DNA from: CANHEE01 sp043777755
Lineage (GTDB): Bacteria > Bacteroidota > Bacteroidia > Chitinophagales > Saprospiraceae
Reading direction: 5' to 3'
Length of the DNA: 15,152 bases
Assembly: GCA_043777755.1 (NCBI GenBank)
Contig: JAYWHK010000008.1
Span: 1 to 15,152, forward strand
Shown here: positions 12,312-15,152 of the stretch, piece after piece
How positions within the stretch are numbered: the stretch's first letter is position 1
Layout: each line of letters opens with the position of its first letter
Notes under the pieces: generated by a model
Seen by the model: only the letters and a program-made list of their open reading frames with translations
Databases searched by the model: none
Told to the model about the DNA's origin: nothing
Made by a program: the position numbers and the translations under genes

Positions 12312-14486
12312 TTACCTAATCTTTATCGTCAAATAATTTTCGGTAATGTCGTGATAAGGAATTTTATTGGTATCGCAATAGTTCTTCCATTGTTCTACTT
12401 TGTAGCGTTTGTTAGAAGCATCAAAAATGAGTTCTTTGAAATCTATTTTACCTTTCAATTTTGCTATGTCAATTTTTGGATTATCTCGAATAAAAAGATA
12501 ATCTGTTTCTAATCGAATACTTGTATCAATGGGAGGCGTTGATAGTAACGTGAGTGTTTTACCACCAAATTCCAAATAGGTATTTTGATACGAAAAAGTC
12601 TCTGTTTGTAAGGAATCTTGAATGTTCAGCATTGTTACGTCGTCAGGTTTAATATTTTTACTCAAACGATAGTTATAAGCTGCAAAATTGATGGTACGTT
12701 GCGGAATATCTTTGGTCGAGATGGTATATGATTTTTTACCTTCGATACAATCGATCAAAGTATAATAGCCCGTATTGTAAATTGTGATTTCTTTTTGCTG
12801 CAAATGATTGATTTCTGCATAATTGTGGTGTATAGCGGTCAAAATTAGCGCAAATGAACCGCCATAAAACAGCCATTTGAATTCTTTTGAATTTATTTTT
12901 TTTACCCAAAAAATAACAAGAAGGTAAATAAGAAGCGTAGTAATGCCACTAATCCACAAATGCTTGATTGCACCTGGTGGAATTTTATCAATCAAAAATA
13001 GGCTATGATTAAGTAGCCATATCGTTCCAAAAAGCAATTGTCCAATTATTTTCGCCAAAAAAGTACTAAAAGGGTGAATAATAAAAAGCGCAATGCCAAT
13101 GTATAACGCAAGGGCTGAAATGGGAACGACAATCATTCCTGAAAGTACAAACCAAGTAGGGAATTGGTGAAAATAAAAAAGTGAAAGCGGTGTAACAGCA
13201 ATTGTTGCTGCAAAAGAAACGCTTGTTAGTTCCCAGAAGTACTTTGCTACGGGAAACTTAATGATTGCCAAAATCCACTTATTTTTTGACTTAAAATCGT
13301 TGAAACGGAAGGTGTATAAGTTGTAAAGCCACTCTGATTTAGCAATATATTCATTGCCTTTTGCATAAATTTTTGGTTGAAAATAAACGATTCCAACCAA
13401 ACCAATATAAGACAATTGAAAACCAACATCGTATAGAAAATAAGGATTCCACAAAAGTAGCACTAAAATAGAAGCACCCAAAACGTTATAGACATTGACT
13501 GCTTTCGAGTTTGCTTTTGCGACTATCAAAAAACTGAACATCACTGCTGCCCGCAAAACGCAAGGAGCTGCGCCCGTCAGCAAAGAAAACGTCCAAATGA
13601 ATAGAATTTGTAAAAGTGGGTCGAGCCAATTCCAATACTTTTTCCTTGTTCTAATTTTTTTGATAAAAAAACCAATCACAACACTTACCAAACCAACATG
13701 AAGTCCCGAAACGGAAAGTACGTGAAGTGCGCCAGTATTGACATAGGTTTGTACAACATCGTCAGGAATATCGCTCCGAAAGCCTAAAATGAGTGCGCTT
13801 GCAACGCTAAATTCTTCATTATTGGTCAAATATTGTGATAAAATACCAATCAAAATACTTTGACAACTGTAAGCAAAATGCCATAGTTTTTGACCACGGT
13901 TTTGGGCTATTTTTGTAACATCTTCACTTTTTACATAAGCAAGGTAACGAATATTTTTGTACTTCATAAAACGCTGAAAATCAAATGTTTCAGGATTTTT
14001 AGAATTGCGAATCAAGTTTGCAAAAGCTTTAAAATGCAGTACGTCGCCATAACCAATATCGTTAGACACTTCGTCGGGTTTGAGGTAGAGTAGGAGGTGT
14101 CCCTGCGCTGCACTATCGTTAATGCTTTGTACCTCAACAACGATTTTGACGTTGTTGCCTTTGTCGGGTAATTCGCTTACGATACCAACAAAATTCGATG
14201 CTTTTTTAGGCGCTACAAAAGTACCAATATGATTTTTGTGGTAGGTTTCATCGTGCAAATGAACGGCTGTCATACCAGTCAAAAACATTGCTGCTGTTGC
14301 TAAAATTCCAGCTGACCATCGGTAACGGTATGGAATTCTGAAGTTGGCGAGTGCTATCAAAGCGATAATGCAAAGGATTAGCCATAGGGTATAATACCAG
14401 TTTGGCTCAACTTGGTCTGCCACTAAAATACCTACAATAAAAAATGCTGCCGCCCGTACCAAAGGCGTTTCTTGCCATTTGAACAT
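12312..14486 (-). CDS. comEC: ComEC/Rec2-family DNA-uptake channel protein
   Basis: ComEC forms the inner-membrane channel that passes single-stranded DNA into the cytoplasm during natural transformation. The 724-residue protein has N-terminal membrane helices (about 10-75), a DUF4131-like soluble domain (about 97-190, ending NPETFDFQRFMKYKNIRYLAYV), and the Competence domain with ALHVLSVSGLHVGL (253-266), RAAVMFSFLIVAKA and DVGFQLSYIGLVGIVYF motifs and many helices to about 540. The last 180 residues look like a degraded metallo-beta-lactamase-like fold without an HxHxDH metal site, a state I recall for Bacteroidota ComEC. ATG 14486 is the obvious start. It is divergent from the Rpn gene, with 220 bp between them, and no other competence gene is present. 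Confidence 0.9.
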   Translation of the reverse strand: MFKWQETPLVRAAAFFIVGILVADQVEPNWYYTLWLILCIIALIALANFRIPYRYRWSAGILATAAMFLTGMTAVHLHDETYHKNHIGTFVAPKKASNFVGIVSELPDKGNNVKIVVEVQSINDSAAQGHLLLYLKPDEVSNDIGYGDVLHFKAFANLIRNSKNPETFDFQRFMKYKNIRYLAYVKSEDVTKIAQNRGQKLWHFAYSCQSILIGILSQYLTNNEEFSVASALILGFRSDIPDDVVQTYVNTGALHVLSVSGLHVGLVSVVIGFFIKKIRTRKKYWNWLDPLLQILFIWTFSLLTGAAPCVLRAAVMFSFLIVAKANSKAVNVYNVLGASILVLLLWNPYFLYDVGFQLSYIGLVGIVYFQPKIYAKGNEYIAKSEWLYNLYTFRFNDFKSKNKWILAIIKFPVAKYFWELTSVSFAATIAVTPLSLFYFHQFPTWFVLSGMIVVPISALALYIGIALFIIHPFSTFLAKIIGQLLFGTIWLLNHSLFLIDKIPPGAIKHLWISGITTLLIYLLVIFWVKKINSKEFKWLFYGGSFALILTAIHHNYAEINHLQQKEITIYNTGYYTLIDCIEGKKSYTISTKDIPQRTINFAAYNYRLSKNIKPDDVTMLNIQDSLQTETFSYQNTYLEFGGKTLTLLSTPPIDTSIRLETDYLFIRDNPKIDIAKLKGKIDFKELIFDASNKRYKVEQWKNYCDTNKIPYHDITENYLTIKIR

Positions 14487-14654
14487 AGTGAGGTGAATGT
14501 TTGTTTTCTCGTGTATAAATTTTGTTTCCTGCGGTAAAGATGAATATAAATTTTGATTTTATAAAAATTTTAACATTTTTTTTGCTTAAAGCAGTGTGTT
14601 TTTTTTTAGATTTTTTTTAAATCTTAGATTTTTACAATTTTTTTCATAATTTTT

Positions 14655-14685
14655 TTTGAAAAAAAAGATAAAATTCTTACCTTTA
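14655..14685 (+). promoter_or_regulatory. promoter of the Rpn gene
   Basis: TTTG (14655-14658), 19 nt, then TACCTTTA (14678-14685): correct spacing and 7 of 8 matches to TAnnTTTG. The start would be near 14692, giving a leader of about 15 nt before ATG 14707. The T-rich stretch upstream also holds a small hairpin (AGATTT/AAATCT, about 14608-14624). Confidence 0.65.
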
Positions 14686-14706
14686 TACAAGGATTAAAAA
14701 CGTTAG

Positions 14707-15152
14707 ATGGCAAAACAAGGGAAAACCAAGAAGAAAAAGAGTAAATCGTTGAATACGCACGATGCTTTTTTTAAAACCACTTTTTCTTATCCAGAAATCG
14801 CTCGTAATTATATTGAGCATAAAAGCTATGTTGTTAAATATCCGCACGTTCAACTTCTGCGTTATATATTAGAACACGTGGAAGCTCAAATCAAGGCAAA
14901 AGAACCTTTGACAGTTTTGATACCAATTGTGATTTATCACGGAGAAAAAGAATGGAAAGTTCGTTCTTTTTCAGATTACTTTGAAGTAATAGATGAGCAA
15001 TTGTTGCCTTTTATTCCAAATTTTAAATATTGTTTCACAAATATTTCGCAATATAGTGATGAGGAGATTATTTCAATGGGCATTGGGAAACTGATTAATG
15101 TCTTTTTGGCAATGAATCATGCTCGAAATGTAGAGTATATTTTGAAGAATTA
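14707..15152 (+). CDS. Rpn/YhgA-family nuclease (PF04754), internally deleted, cut by window edge
   Basis: 148 codons are visible and the frame is open at the window end. After a Lys-rich start, HDAFFKTTFSYPEIARNYIEH (18-38) is the Rpn N-terminal motif and LIPIVIYHGEKEWKVRSFSDYF and ISQYSDEEI are typical later segments. In family members some 50-60 residues, including the catalytic Asp of the PD-(D/E)XK core (in E. coli RpnA within YSDVLW), lie between the first segment and the (L)EHKSYVVKYP..QLLRY block. Here the IEH at 36-38 runs directly into KSYVVKYPHVQLLRY. The frame is kept, so this looks like a deletion between two similar 'EH' codon pairs. Rpn proteins are DNA endonucleases linked to recombination and phage defence; this copy is probably inactive as a nuclease. 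Confidence 0.82.
   Translation, partial: MAKQGKTKKKKSKSLNTHDAFFKTTFSYPEIARNYIEHKSYVVKYPHVQLLRYILEHVEAQIKAKEPLTVLIPIVIYHGEKEWKVRSFSDYFEVIDEQLLPFIPNFKYCFTNISQYSDEEIISMGIGKLINVFLAMNHARNVEYILKN

Overview
The window is AT-rich chromosomal DNA from a Bacteroidota bacterium, probably a Cytophagales- or Saprospirales-like surface-associated organism; I cannot name the genus. The evidence is a giant secreted protein with a type IX secretion (T9SS) C-terminal sorting domain, several promoters of the Bacteroidota TTTG-N18-20-TAnnTTTG type, a Bacteroidota-style ComEC, long T-rich intergenic regions and REP-like palindromes. No tRNA, rRNA, CRISPR array or complete insertion sequence was seen.

Layout. (1) 1-2000: two minus-strand housekeeping genes, trmB (tRNA m7G46 methyltransferase, TTG start) and an LpxL/HtrB-type lipid A acyltransferase with a near-consensus promoter and a very short leader. 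(2) 2000-4400: a long non-coding leader rich in inverted repeats, then a two-gene NarL-type two-component system: a sensor-less HisKA_3 kinase and a LuxR-HTH response regulator, closed by a hairpin terminator. (3) 4400-5740: a 1.4-kb mostly non-coding region holding a second promoter, palindromes, a second copy of a 117-bp dispersed repeat and a REP-like hairpin. (4) 5740-9921: a 1393-residue Cys-rich HYR-like surface protein with dockerin-like, cohesin-like and T9SS sorting modules, followed by strong terminators. (5) 10130-11727: an AAA ATPase with a PD-(D/E)XK-like C-terminus, bounded by perfect 27-bp inverted REP copies and preceded by a 19-bp dyad overlapping its promoter. (6) 11730-12300: a 44-bp perfect palindrome, a minus-strand terminator with no gene in front of it, and a probable small minus-strand RNA. 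(7) 12312-14486: comEC. (8) 14707 to the window edge: an Rpn (PF04754, YhgA-like) gene with an apparent in-frame internal deletion.

Most interesting points. Two 16-bp dyads, TACC-N8-GGTA in the NarL 7-2-7 arrangement, sit just upstream of two TAnnTTTG promoters, one leading into the two-component operon and one into the region ahead of the surface protein. The operon encodes a NarL-family regulator, so autoregulation plus control of the downstream locus is a concrete hypothesis. The second is a candidate ncRNA at 12081-12162 whose 12-bp stem is fully paired only on the minus strand. The third is the inverted-REP-bounded ATPase cassette. All judgements come from reading the sequence by eye; no alignment, folding or database search was run.
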